Below the pieces are notes generated by a model, which was not told the origin of the DNA, did no database searches, and worked only from the letters and a program-made list of their open reading frames with translations. A program made the position numbers and the translations under genes. DNA of 64,000 bases. Origin: Pycnopodia helianthoides (Eukaryota; Echinodermata; Asteroidea; Forcipulatida; Asteriidae). Positions 23,461 through 32,896 of this stretch are shown here, piece after piece. Positions within the stretch are counted from its first letter, which is position 1; each line of letters starts with the position of its first letter. The DNA lies in contig CM063243.1 in assembly GCA_032158295.1 (NCBI GenBank), positions 12,182,931-12,246,930 of the forward strand. Direction: 5' to 3'.

Positions 23461-26400
23461 GTGAGAATTCCAAGAACAGTACCCTGCTCTAAGGATAATG
23501 CATTTTAGCATGAGGCACAGGTCCCTACAACAAACTGAAAATACTCATAAATTGGTGAATGTAATGTTTTCCTTTATAGAGGGTTTCATTTGTTTTAAGA
23601 TGTGTAAGGAAAAAAACTACACATGTTTTGTGCCCTAGACATGCTGCCCCCCTCCCCCCGCCCCCCCCCCACAATTCTGCAATCCGTCCCATCCTACTCC
23701 TAGAATTATGAGGTTCCATGAACCTCATAGAGGTCCATGTACAAACTACAATACAAAACTTTTTTTCATTTACGTTTCTGCACCTGGAGTTCTCATTTGA
23801 AATCGGATCTCGCCAAAATTAGGCTCTACGTGTTCCTTGGAATCTCATTGAGCGTTGCATGGGTCAAGAAAATCCACTCCGCAAATTTAAAATTGTTAAA
23901 AAGCAATAAATTCTTACCGTCATTCCCAGTCCTCTTCAAACAGTGTGAGTGTTATAACAAATATGGCGCTTGCTGCGCTCGCAAAGGTCTACCGAACAAA
24001 CTGGTACTCCGCGCGCAGCAACGCTGGTCCCGGCAACTGTAGGTTGGTTTTGTACACACATCATGTGACTCCAGCGCCATATTTGTTATAACACTCACAC
24101 TGTTTGAAGAGGACTGGGAATGACCGGAAGAATTTATTGTTTTTTAACAATTTTAAATTTGCGGAGTGGATTTTCTTGACCCATGCAACGCTCAATGAGA
24201 TTCCAAGGAACACGTAGAGCCTAATTTTGGCGAGATCCGATTTCAAATGAGAACTCCAGGTGCAGAAACGTAAATGAAAAAAAGTTTTGTATTGTAGTTT
24301 GTACATGGACCTCTATGAGGTTCATGGAACCTCATAATTCTAGGAGTAGTCCCATCCCAGACATCTCCTAGAAGTGCTAAAGAGAAATGGAATCACTGTT
24401 TTTTATTTATTTTGTTGAAATTTGCTGGACATCATCGTTTACTTCTTTTATGGAAAAAACATACAAATAAAAATTTAAATATATTTGGCAGACAGGCTAC
24501 TTTTTATTTAAAGGGGGACACTAACAATGCTTACTAATTGATTTGTTCTGTGAAATATTGCTTGTTTTTAAATTTAGCTCTCTTTAGAACTTCCTGCCTG
24601 CCCTAAAACTATTCCCCAGATTGTTCAAAATTTGAATTAAATTGATCTTTGTAAAGCCGAATCAACTACGCTCAGTGCTGTGGTCATATCCTAACGTTGT
24701 TTACTGACCGCAGAACTCTCTTTTGACATCCTCCACCCAGACTTTCCAAACAGCTTCTGAGAGAGTCTTCGTTAAGTTCCACATTGTTCAATGACATTCA
24801 GAAGGTGAGGTTATCTAATCATACATGAACTGACACTCCAGTGTATTATGTTTTGTTTTCTTTGTGAAAAAGGAAGGAATTAAAAAAATAATAATAGTGT
24901 GAGAAGCGAATTTTAAGTCTAGTAATACCGGAAAGCACTTTTGTATCTTGAATGATTTGATGTATTTTCTTAACCCTTTTACACCCTGGGCCCACTTGCC
25001 CACAAGTGACCTCAATCCTCCACTCTTATAATCCTCCACTCTTATAATCACTTCACACCAACATGATCGGTATGCCTGGCCCAGTGGTAAGCAATTGCTA
25101 TTTTTGGCCTACAGTCCTCTGCAAACAATCAGACACCTTCCTGAAGAGGATTTGGGATGACGAAGGTTTTAATAACTATTTAAATTGATCGCACCCAGCC
25201 AATGGTTTTCGTTTTACAAGAAACTCAACAACCCTCAGAGGACCAGAAATATTTGTCTAATACCAAAACAGAGTGCTTGCTATCATAAAATAAGCTTATA
25301 TGTTATTGTGTTTTATTTTCCAAGAAAACCTTGTCCAAGGTTGCTGCATGTTTGGATCTTAGGAGCAAAGCTCTCCAGGTAAGCATTGATGAGTGAATTC
25401 ATATCTGTCTTTAAGAAATCTTCTCTGTTTTTAAATAGAGACGTGTATAATTCACTGTACTCAGTAAGTGGATACGGTCTGCATGTCTTGCTTTTGGTTG
25501 ATCCATGCAAATGTTGAGTGGTTCACTGATATTTATTAGTTTATAACAAAAAAACGAAAGTTTTTTTTAGTCAAAATGATGAGCTGTGATTTAACACATC
25601 TTGTTTTTGCATGCCATTTTCTTTTCACTTTTTTTTCCAGTCACCTCATGACACAGATGGATTTACATTAGAGGAGCTGAAGAAAGTGGACTCAGGTAGG
25701 TTCCTTCAGGCCCTAGCTCTCTACAGTAGGTGCTCTGGACAGGAGCTATTCCAAACCCATCAAACTATGCCATTCTTTTTATAACTCAACACCCAAATGT
25801 TTGGACTCTGATAAGATCGGTATGCCTGGCCTCATTTTAGGGGTACAGTGTCAAATCCATCCAATTCAACCAAGTCCATGAAAGGGGTTCTGAAGGATTC
25901 CTATTGGCTAGGATTTCTAGCCCAAAAAGTACACTGCAAGGTGTATTAGTGTTTTACCGGCAGTCAGCTAGTTTACATTTTCAATAAAACTGATTAAGCT
26001 CAATGAAATTCGCCACTAGTTTTTTTTGAGGGGGGGGGGATTAGCAGCAGGTTATTAATTTGCATAATCCATGGTGTATCATTGATACTAAACTAAATGC
26101 TCAATTCCTACACGTCTTGTATATTTTGACTTATTTTTTTATGAAGCTCTTGAAACCCTACTCTCTGGTGAACAGTCCGAGTTTCCAGTTGCTGTTCCAG
26201 CTGAGGCTGCTCTACTCAGGTGAGTGGTCCAGAATGGTGGGGGGGGGGGCGTCGGGGAAATCTGCCGAATTTTGGTCAAGGAGTTGAGCTCCTTCACTTG
26301 TCTGAATGATTAAAGTAAAATATGTCCCCCAAAAAGCCAGTGTCCCAGACAGAACTAATATTGCGAAATGTTCAGAATGTGCATGGGAGACCGTTTTCTT

Positions 26401-29237
26401 TAAAAAAAATTTGCATAGTGCCTGTGGCTCTGAATGTTCCTAGTGTTGGTAAATCTTCCAACTCTTGGTATTAATTAGATGCTGATAAAGTTTACTTTCT
26501 TAAAAAAGAAAATTGTTTATCAATTCTCCCGTTTTCTATTTTAAATGTTACAGACCCGCGACACAGACTGGTAACTTTGAGCTGGACTTGGATGGAGATG
26601 AGATCGACGATGATCAAGAGAATGAGGAGTCGGGGGCTAATACAGCTACGGTGACATCACCAGGAATTAAACCAATGGGTAAGAGGAATTTCAACTGTTC
26701 AGAAAAGCTGCAGCTTGTCAAAGTCTCTCCAGATAGCACCACTCTTTGGAATGCTTTAGTTGCAAGTGATAGGTTTTTCCTGAGGTGTTTTTCCGTATTT
26801 TGTACATTCGTAATCACTTTGTTGCTAAAGTGAAAAGAGAGTGTACACAGAAGTTAATAAATATCTGAGCTGTCCCATCAATGTTTTGGTAGGATTATAT
26901 TCACCGAAATTATTTCCCAAAAATTAACTGCATTCCCTTTTCTCAGAATATCTCTTACGTCATACATTGAAGCCAAAAGAAGGATGCCAGAAACCTTTCC
27001 ATTTTGCTTAGAAAACAGCAAGAAAGTGGCCTTTTCTTTTTCTCATTTTTAAAGGGAAGTTATTCCCGATGATTGCACATGAGAAGGGAACGACCAATCT
27101 GATAGTGAGAGTGGAGAAGATCGGCCTGAAAAGCATCTCGTCCTACCTAGATCCCTTCATCACAATCTCACTTAAAGGTAATGATATCAATATATATCGG
27201 CTAATGGCTTTCACTTTAGCCCTTTAAGACCATAGCGAATATACCAAAATTCCCCATGGTGGCCACAAATGGGCCCAATTTCACAAAGCTATATAGCAGA
27301 AATTATTGCCTAGCAAGTTTCTTTGCCGAGTAAAAAATGAGTGGGGCACCAGTCGCACCAATGGAAACTGTATCAAATGTTGGCTGGTAACCTGTTTCTA
27401 CTTAGCAAGGTTTGTCTGTGCTTAGCAAGAATTTGTGTTGTGCTTACAGGCTTCATGATATTCGGCTGTGGTTGCAAGATTCGACCTACTTCCATGGTTA
27501 TGGTTAGCAACGCTATGAAACGGAAATCGCATAGAAGCACAAAATCAACCACTAAACAACTCTATAAATAATGGCCCTTGTCTTCACCACCACCGTGCAA
27601 AGACTCCAAATCTATGGAGAATACCAGTAACATAGATGATATCTTTCCACTATTCTACAAAATGGCTAAGTCCTCTAAATTGATACTTCCAACCTTTTCT
27701 TATTGTGGCTCAGATAGTAAAGGTGTAGATGTTACCAAATCACAAGAGACGCCAGTTTCAACGAAAAGAGAAGACCCTTACATTATTTTTGGAGTGGACG
27801 TACACATGCAGAGACCCATAGAAAAAATGCCAAAAGGTGAGAAGGGTTGAAGTGAATCAATCCTTGCGGTAAATATCTTCATTTTTCTTTTTCATGGAGG
27901 CAGATTGTCAATTTTTCAAGGAAAGATTCTTCACTTAAACAAATGTTCAATATCTGACTGTTCAGTACATCATCATAATAGTGTAAGGCCAGTGAACGAT
28001 TTCCCTTATATAGCAAAGCAAAATGCTACACAAAATGTATCAGTTGCTACTCAAACTCATCATTTTCTACTCAATCTTAGCATTCAGTGTGCACAAAAAA
28101 ACTTGTTCAGCCTAAATATTTCCCCATGCAAAATTGCTGGACGAAATCGTTCCCTGAAAGCGCTATGAAGCAAGGTTTAAACAACGCCCAATATACTATT
28201 AAAGGTTACAAATCCAATCAAATCAGAAATCCACTTATACCAATGACACTTTCTGTACAATTAATACAGTGGTGAGTTATTGTCCGGTAGAATCCTCCAA
28301 AAAAGAAATCAAACAGCAACAACATGTTCTTTTTTCAACTCTTGTGTAAGTAAACTTACTCATTTCTTGTTGGCAGGAACTGCAATCTTCTTTGAGTTTA
28401 AGCATTTCAAAGTGAAAAAGCGCACCATCAGCACCAAGTGTTTTGCCTTCATGGAATTGGACGAGTTGAAACCAGGACATGTTGTAATTGAACTGTAAGT
28501 TTATCCCCGGTCCATCTCGTATTGAGTGTTCACATCAACGTGCATTGTCATACTGTTACAATTGCATGCCACTGTCTTAGGGCAAAGTGAGGAAATTTCA
28601 GGCATGTCAGCCCTGCTACCATGGGCAGCACGCCGTATCAATACCTCTCGCCACCAACCCCTGGTAGTGAAGCACTGACAAACAACGCTGATTAACCAAA
28701 AGACTTGGATTTTTTCAAAACTTTCGAGCACTTGTATGGCACTTAGTATGGGCATGTCAAAATGAAAGTATTTTGATGCAATCCACATTAAGTAAATCAT
28801 GTTTTTACAAGGTCAACCTAGATTGCAAACAGTAGATATGTCACACTCACACGAACAAAGAAGGAGAGGGGACCAGCTGTTCTATGACTTGATGCCTCTT
28901 TGAAAGTGCTGTCTGCGAACATCTCTTACACAGAATGGATCAAACACAGGAATGTTTAAAGTATCCAATTTATTTGGATATTTCAAAGTCACACTTCCAG
29001 TGGTTATGACTGAGCAAGGCATTCTGGGGGAAAAAAATGACGCGGCGAGATCGTACACCACTGGGAACGAGGTTGCAGTCATGTCTATACATGTATGATT
29101 GAGCAACTTCTTTTGTCATCTTGTTTTTCTTTTTCTTCAGATACCAGAAACCCACAGACTTTAAGAGGAAGAAATTGTCTTTACTTACCGCCAAGCCACT
29201 ATATCTGCACCTGTGTCTCCAGCTCTTAAGTGCTTAG
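23354..29237 (+). CDS. AIDA: AIDA, axin interactor, dorsalization-associated protein (complete, 10 exons)
   Basis: Coding exons: 23354-23460, 24741-24804, 25325-25378, 25641-25695, 26147-26219, 26554-26678, 27055-27177, 27714-27836, 28377-28494, 29141-29237. All junctions are GT-AG and the phases join into 939 nt (312 aa), close to the usual vertebrate length of just over 300 aa. Residues 1-100 form the helical N-terminal domain (DSWGQLVEAVDEYQ, CLDLRSKALQ). Residues 118-159 are an acidic linker. From about 160 to the end lies the C2-type domain (VEKIGLK, DPFITISLKD, AIFFEFKHFK, CFAFMELDE, KKPLYLHL-like end). In vertebrates AIDA binds Axin, blocks Axin-driven JNK activation and antagonises dorsalization. 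It acts in the cytoplasm or at membranes. The start is the first ATG after an in-frame TGA. Confidence 0.95.
23695..24348. mobile_element. 654-bp foldback element with 276-bp arms and 9-bp target duplication
   Basis: Arms 23695-23970 and 24073-24348 are almost perfect inverted copies (start TACTCCTAGAATTATGAGG), separated by 102 bp. GTCCCATCC flanks both sides (23686-23694 and 24349-24357), a 9-bp target duplication of the length usual for Mutator-like elements. It lies in AIDA intron 1. The mirrored ~80-codon frames on the two strands are an effect of the inverted repeat. Few arm mismatches suggest a young insertion. Confidence 0.93.
24741..24804 (+). CDS. AIDA: AIDA coding exon 2
   Basis: Acceptor CACCCAG, donor GTGAGG. 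Completes Ile36 and reads LSKQLLRESS through DIQK. Intron 1 before it (1.28 kb) hosts the foldback insertion. Confidence 0.93.
25325..25378 (+). CDS. AIDA: AIDA coding exon 3
   Basis: Acceptor TTTCCAAG, donor GTAAGC. 18 codons, KTLSKVAACLDLRSKALQ, matching the conserved helix around CLELRS in vertebrates. Confidence 0.95.
25641..25695 (+). CDS. AIDA: AIDA coding exon 4
   Basis: Acceptor TTTTTCCAG, donor GTAGGT. Encodes a stretch with FTLEELKKVDS, equivalent to the conserved FKLEDLKKLE segment. Confidence 0.93.
26147..26219 (+). CDS. AIDA: AIDA coding exon 5
   Basis: Acceptor ATGAAG, donor GTGAGT. Reads ALETLLSGEQSEFPVAVP and on to LLR, matching the N-terminal domain end (EFPFDVQPVPLRR in vertebrates). 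Confidence 0.92.
26554..26678 (+). CDS. AIDA: AIDA coding exon 6 (acidic linker)
   Basis: Acceptor GTTACAG, donor GTAAGA. Encodes the acidic, low-complexity linker (FELDLDGDEIDDDQENEES) ahead of the C2 domain. Confidence 0.93.
27055..27177 (+). CDS. AIDA: AIDA coding exon 7 (C2 domain start)
   Basis: Acceptor TTTTAAAG, donor GTAATG. Encodes the first strands of the C2 domain: LIVRVEKIGLKSISSYLDPF then ITISLK. Confidence 0.96.
27271..27480. mobile_element. MITE of the GGGCCCAATTTC family
   Basis: Begins GGGCCCAATTTCACAAAGCT and contains the family's inner words TTGGCTGGTAACCTGTTTCT and TGTGCTTAGCAAG. The right inverted end is degraded. Relatives occur near 32.6, 37.2, 41.1, 42.8 and 51.3 kb. 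Lies in the AIDA intron before exon 8. Confidence 0.75.
27714..27836 (+). CDS. AIDA: AIDA coding exon 8 (C2 domain middle)
   Basis: Acceptor GGCTCAG, donor GTGAGA. Encodes DVTKSQETPVSTKREDPYI, then FGVDVHMQRPIEKMPKG, matching the Q(D/E)TPV(A/S)(S/T)(R/K)(K/R)ED segment of the family. A MITE copy lies in the preceding intron. Confidence 0.96.
28377..28494 (+). CDS. AIDA: AIDA coding exon 9 (C2 domain core)
   Basis: Acceptor TTGGCAG, donor GTAAGT. Encodes TAIFFEFKHFKVKKR, then STKCFAFMELDELKPGHVV, nearly identical to vertebrate AIDA. Confidence 0.97.
29141..29237 (+). CDS. AIDA: AIDA coding exon 10 (C-terminus and stop)
   Basis: Acceptor TTTCTTCAG. Reads YQKPTDFKRKKLSLLTAKPL, then YLHL and a short tail to TAG at 29235-29237. 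Confidence 0.96.
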
Positions 29238-29339
29238 TTATGGACAACTCCTATACGTATAGAAGCCATGCTGGAATTCAACATTCCTCCATGACGAATG
29301 TTAGAGTGGTTTTGACTCCGTCCATACTTACTAGTCTAC

Positions 29340-29767
29340 TTCAAAGGGCCTCAAAGATAATGCTACAGGGCTGGATTGAACCGGCCTCCAATTGACATGA
29401 TGAAATGACAACCCCAATGCACAATATATACCACCCCAAAACCACCACGTACATTGTTAGAAGTTAACACTCTGTTTTAGAAAATCACGAATTGCTCATT
29501 TTGCATCAAGTTTGAATCAACTTTAACAAAAATGTTGATATAATTTGTGTATAGTATATCTGTTCACCTTTGAGGTCTCCTTCAAAGGGCCTCAAAGATA
29601 ATGCTACAGGGCTGGATTGAACCGGCCTCCAATTGACATGATGAAATGACAACCCCAATGCACAATATATACCACCCCAAAACCACCACATACAATGTCA
29701 GAAGTTAACACTCCGTTTTAGAAAATCACGAATTGCTCATTTTGCATCAAGTTTGAATCAACTTTAA
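29340..29767. repeat. Direct duplication (offset 241 bp) downstream of the AIDA stop
   Basis: 29340-29526 recurs at 29581-29767 almost unchanged (words GGATTGAACCGGCCTCCAAT and CAATATATACCACCCC). The spacer word GTATAGTATATCTGTTCACC, at about 29550, returns at about 30120. The duplication therefore ran further and was later split by the MITE that follows. It probably lies in the AIDA 3' UTR. Confidence 0.9.
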
Positions 29768-30105
29768 AGGCCCTGTACACTATTGGTAAGATCGAAAAAC
29801 ACAAATGTTCACAGATTCACACATAACTTACATGATTTAAAGTAAGTAATGGTAGAAAGGGTTCCTTAAAATATTTCTGCCTAAAATGCTATCGTTTCTG
29901 AGAAATGAATAAAACAATAGTTTTTATCGCACACGATAATAAACTCGATGTTTGAAAAACAGAAAACACATCAGGTCTCTTTTCACTATTTTCTTGTGAC
30001 CTCGATGACCAATTGAGCTCAAATTTTCACAGGTTTGTTATTTCATGTTATTTCATGGTTAATCACACAAAACATGAACTTTGTTTGCGACTGTTTTGTA
30101 ATAAT
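29765..30105. mobile_element. TTAA-flanked MITE family, copy 1
   Basis: Starts at TTTAAAGGCCCTGTACACTA and contains TAGAAAGGGTTCCTTAAAAT and GACCAATTGAGCTCAAATTT. The reverse-complement copy at 55799-56140 shares nearly the whole length. The right end here is lost or altered (AACTTTGTTTGCGACTG). Confidence 0.85.
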
Positions 30106-30930
30106 TGATATAATTTGTGTATAGTATATCTGTTCACCTTTGAGGCCTTCTTCATACCCCTCTCCAAACAGTTACTTAAAAATGAGGGCAAAACAATTTT
30201 GTATTCAGTAAAAATATAATCTGTGATGTACTTATGTTAATGTAGTGGATCAACTCTTAAGGTGCTAACTCAATTGTATATATAGAATTCCTTATGTTAG
30301 CTGTTGTAACATTTTTTTTTCAGTTTTGGCTGCTTGTACTAGCCAAGTCAATGAGGGCCAATCTTTGCAGAGAAAGGGTACCAGCCAAAATATAATGTAA
30401 AGTTCAGTGTTGTAGTTATTGTACTTGGAACTCATACTTGAGTACTACTCAAGAACCACTTTGATAGTACTCGTACTGATACTCAGCTAGCAAAACACTT
30501 GTCCATACACAATCAGGCATGCAACTTTTCCTCGGATCAGCTGATTTCCTCTTTTTTTCCCTCAGTTTTACCATTCAAAATTGAAAAATATGTTCCAAAT
30601 CATTGAAATTTTGTAATTTCCTCTTTTTTGGTGAAGTTACAGTTGCATGCCTGACAATGCTCCACTGAAAAACAACCTGTACTCATAGTCATGTACTCGA
30701 AACTCAACTAAAAGTGTACTCAGGCTCGATTTTAAAATTTGACTAAATTATGTTACTATCAAAGGAATAGAGGAATAAAGCACTGGTAAAAAGTTAAATG
30801 AAAATTGTCTTTGATGGGTTCATGTTTAGAAGATAGTTGTTGTAACAAGCACTCATTGTCATCTAGAAATGAGTTTAAAAAAAAAAAAAAAATAGTAAAA
30901 GTGATGATAATTAATTTTGCAGTATTTTTG

Positions 30931-31313
30931 AAAGGCACTGGACACTAATGGTAATTACTCAAAATAATTGTTAGTATAAAAATACTTGGTAACGAGCAAT
31001 GGTGAGCTCTTGATAGTATAAAACATTGTGAGAAACGGCTCCCTCTGAAGTAACATAGTTTTTGAGAAAAAAGTAATTTATTTGAATTGATTTTGAGACG
31101 TCACGTGCGAGGTCTCGAAATCAAGCATCTGAAAGCACACAACTTCGTGTGACAAGGGTGTTTTTTCTTCCATTATTATCTCGCAACTTCGACGACCAAT
31201 TGAGTTCAAATTTTCACCGGTTTGTTATTTTGTGCATATGTTGAGATACACCAAGTGAGAAGACTGGTCTTTGACAATTACCAAAGGTGTCCAGTGTCTT
31301 TAAATACAAAGTA
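30931..31313. mobile_element. TTAA-type MITE family, diverged member
   Basis: Inverted ends: AAAGGCACTGGACACTAATG at left, and the right end reads CCAAAGGTGTCCAGTGTCTTT. Inner words such as CGACCAATTGAGTTCAAATT match the copy at 29765. A target duplication is not clear. Confidence 0.85.
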
Positions 31314-31327
31314 CTGGTTCTCGTACT

Positions 31328-31500
31328 CCGAGATCCAAGTACTTTGCACTCAGCTCTTGGACTCGCTACTCGGATATCAAAATACTTGGTGCTCAGACTC
31401 TTGGACTCGCTACTCAGATATCAAAATACTTGGTGCTCAGACACTTGTACTCGTACCAAGTACCAAGTACTCGTACTTGAGTACTACTCGCCCACCCTAG
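31328..31500. repeat. ~49-bp tandem repeat and AGTACT-rich sequence
   Basis: The unit around TTGGACTCGCTACTCGGATA recurs about 2.5 times, then degenerates to TACTCGTACCAAGTACTCG. Similar AGTACTC words lie around 30430-30730. Confidence 0.75.
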
Positions 31501-31777
31501 TACTCAGCATGAAATGCTCGACTGAAAAGTACTTGACTACAACACTGGTAACGTTCGCGTTTGTGACCGGTTCCCTGCAATTTAGAGTTGTTGCTAGCAA
31601 CCTGTTCTGCTCAACAGCTCTATGGTATTGGCCCATGCTTGACAAACAAATAATGACATTTTGTTTTAAATATAAAAAACAAAAAAATTTAAGGGAAAAT
31701 GAATGTTAGGTTCTCAAATCTCACTTATGATTAACATTAAAGTATTGGTAGATATTTGTTTAAACCCTTTGTACCAC

Positions 31778-32040
31778 TTATCGTGGCCGAGCGGTCTAGT
31801 GTACAGATTCATATTCTGATCAGCAGAGTGTAGGCTCTGGACCGGGTCTTAACACATGTGTCCTTAAGCAAGACACTGAACCATTGTTGCTTTGTCCTTT
31901 GGATGGGGCGTAAAGGTGTTGGTCCTGTTTTGGCTGCAGATTACACCCGGGTACCTTGTAAACCTGTACAAGGTGCTACAAAAATAATTGCTTTGAGACG
32001 CCCATGATAAAGCACTATATAAAGCTTGTATTACTATGAC
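31778..32040 (+). mobile_element. SINE with tRNA-Leu/Ser-like head
   Basis: GTGGCCGAGCGGTCTAGTG is a Pol III A box as in tRNA-Leu/Ser. A degraded B box follows (GCTCTGGACCGGGTC). The body GTGTCCTTAAGCAAGACACT and GGATGGGGCGTAAAGGTGTT is shared with the SINEs at 14100 and 47810. The tail ends GCACTATATAAAGCTTGTATT. Confidence 0.85.
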
Positions 32041-32289
32041 CAAATCGAGAGCCATTGTTCTGTTTTTTTTCATCTAGGCTCATAAAATTTCATCCACACA
32101 AAGTTTTATGTAGTACAAAATACTAATATTCATAGTATTTCTGAACTTTGTTGTAGATACAAATAAAACATGTATAACTTCCTATAAATACTGTGTATCT
32201 TGAAATCTTGTAGGGTTAAATTCAAGAGTTAATGTTTTGGGTATTTTCGGGGGGCCACTCTATGGTTTAAAAAACTGGTTTCCTTTGTT

Positions 32290-32620
32290 AAAGGCACAGT
32301 ACATGTTTGGTAATAACTCTGAAAGTTAATGGCAATAAAGACTTACTTGGTACGAAGTACAGCAGCGTTGGGTAGTATAATGAATTTTGAGAAACTTTTA
32401 ACTTCAAAGTACTAACGTTCTGGAAAATATATCACTTTTTATTCCCCCAAAATTGAATCTGAGAAGCGTTTCTGTCAGAAACGCTTCTCAGACAGTGTAT
32501 TCCTATGGGGAATATTCTTCCTGCATGGAAATATTCGCTCCGGTTTTTCGGCGATATCTCAAAAACGCGACCACCTTTTATATAGGATTAACACAATCAG
32601 TAGGCTCCAATTACCAATCG
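32290..32620. mobile_element. TTAA-type MITE, left part only
   Basis: Starts TTAAAGGCACAGTACATGTTTG, similar to the ends at 29765 and 30931. It contains a perfect short palindrome: GAGAAGCGTTTCTGTCAGAA followed by ACGCTTCTC. The right end is replaced by the inverted-repeat element that starts at 32621. Confidence 0.6.
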
Positions 32621-32896
32621 TATACTGTGACTTTAACAAGCCCAATTTCAGAGTTCTTTAAACAGACAATATTGCTTAACAATTTTCTGCTAAGGAAAAA
32701 TAAGCAAGAAGCCAGTTGTAAATGGTAGTTATGGCCAAGTCTGAATTGATGGCTTTACCAGAATACAGTTACCAGCCAAAATACTGTCACATGTACTGTG
32801 ACTGGTATCCTGCTCATTTTTGCTTAGCAGAAAATTGTTAAGCAATATTGTCTGTTTAAAGAACTCTGAAATTGGGCTTGTTAAAGTCACAGTATA
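32621..32896. mobile_element. Inverted-repeat element with 74-bp arms
   Basis: 32621-32694 (TATACTGTGACTTTAACAAG first) is mirrored by 32823-32896. The 128-bp centre holds TACCAGCCAAAATACTGTCA and ACTGTGACTGGTATCCTGCT, the inner words of the GGGCCCAATTTC MITE family. It looks like a MITE whose terminal arms were made longer, or one nested next to another. Confidence 0.85.
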
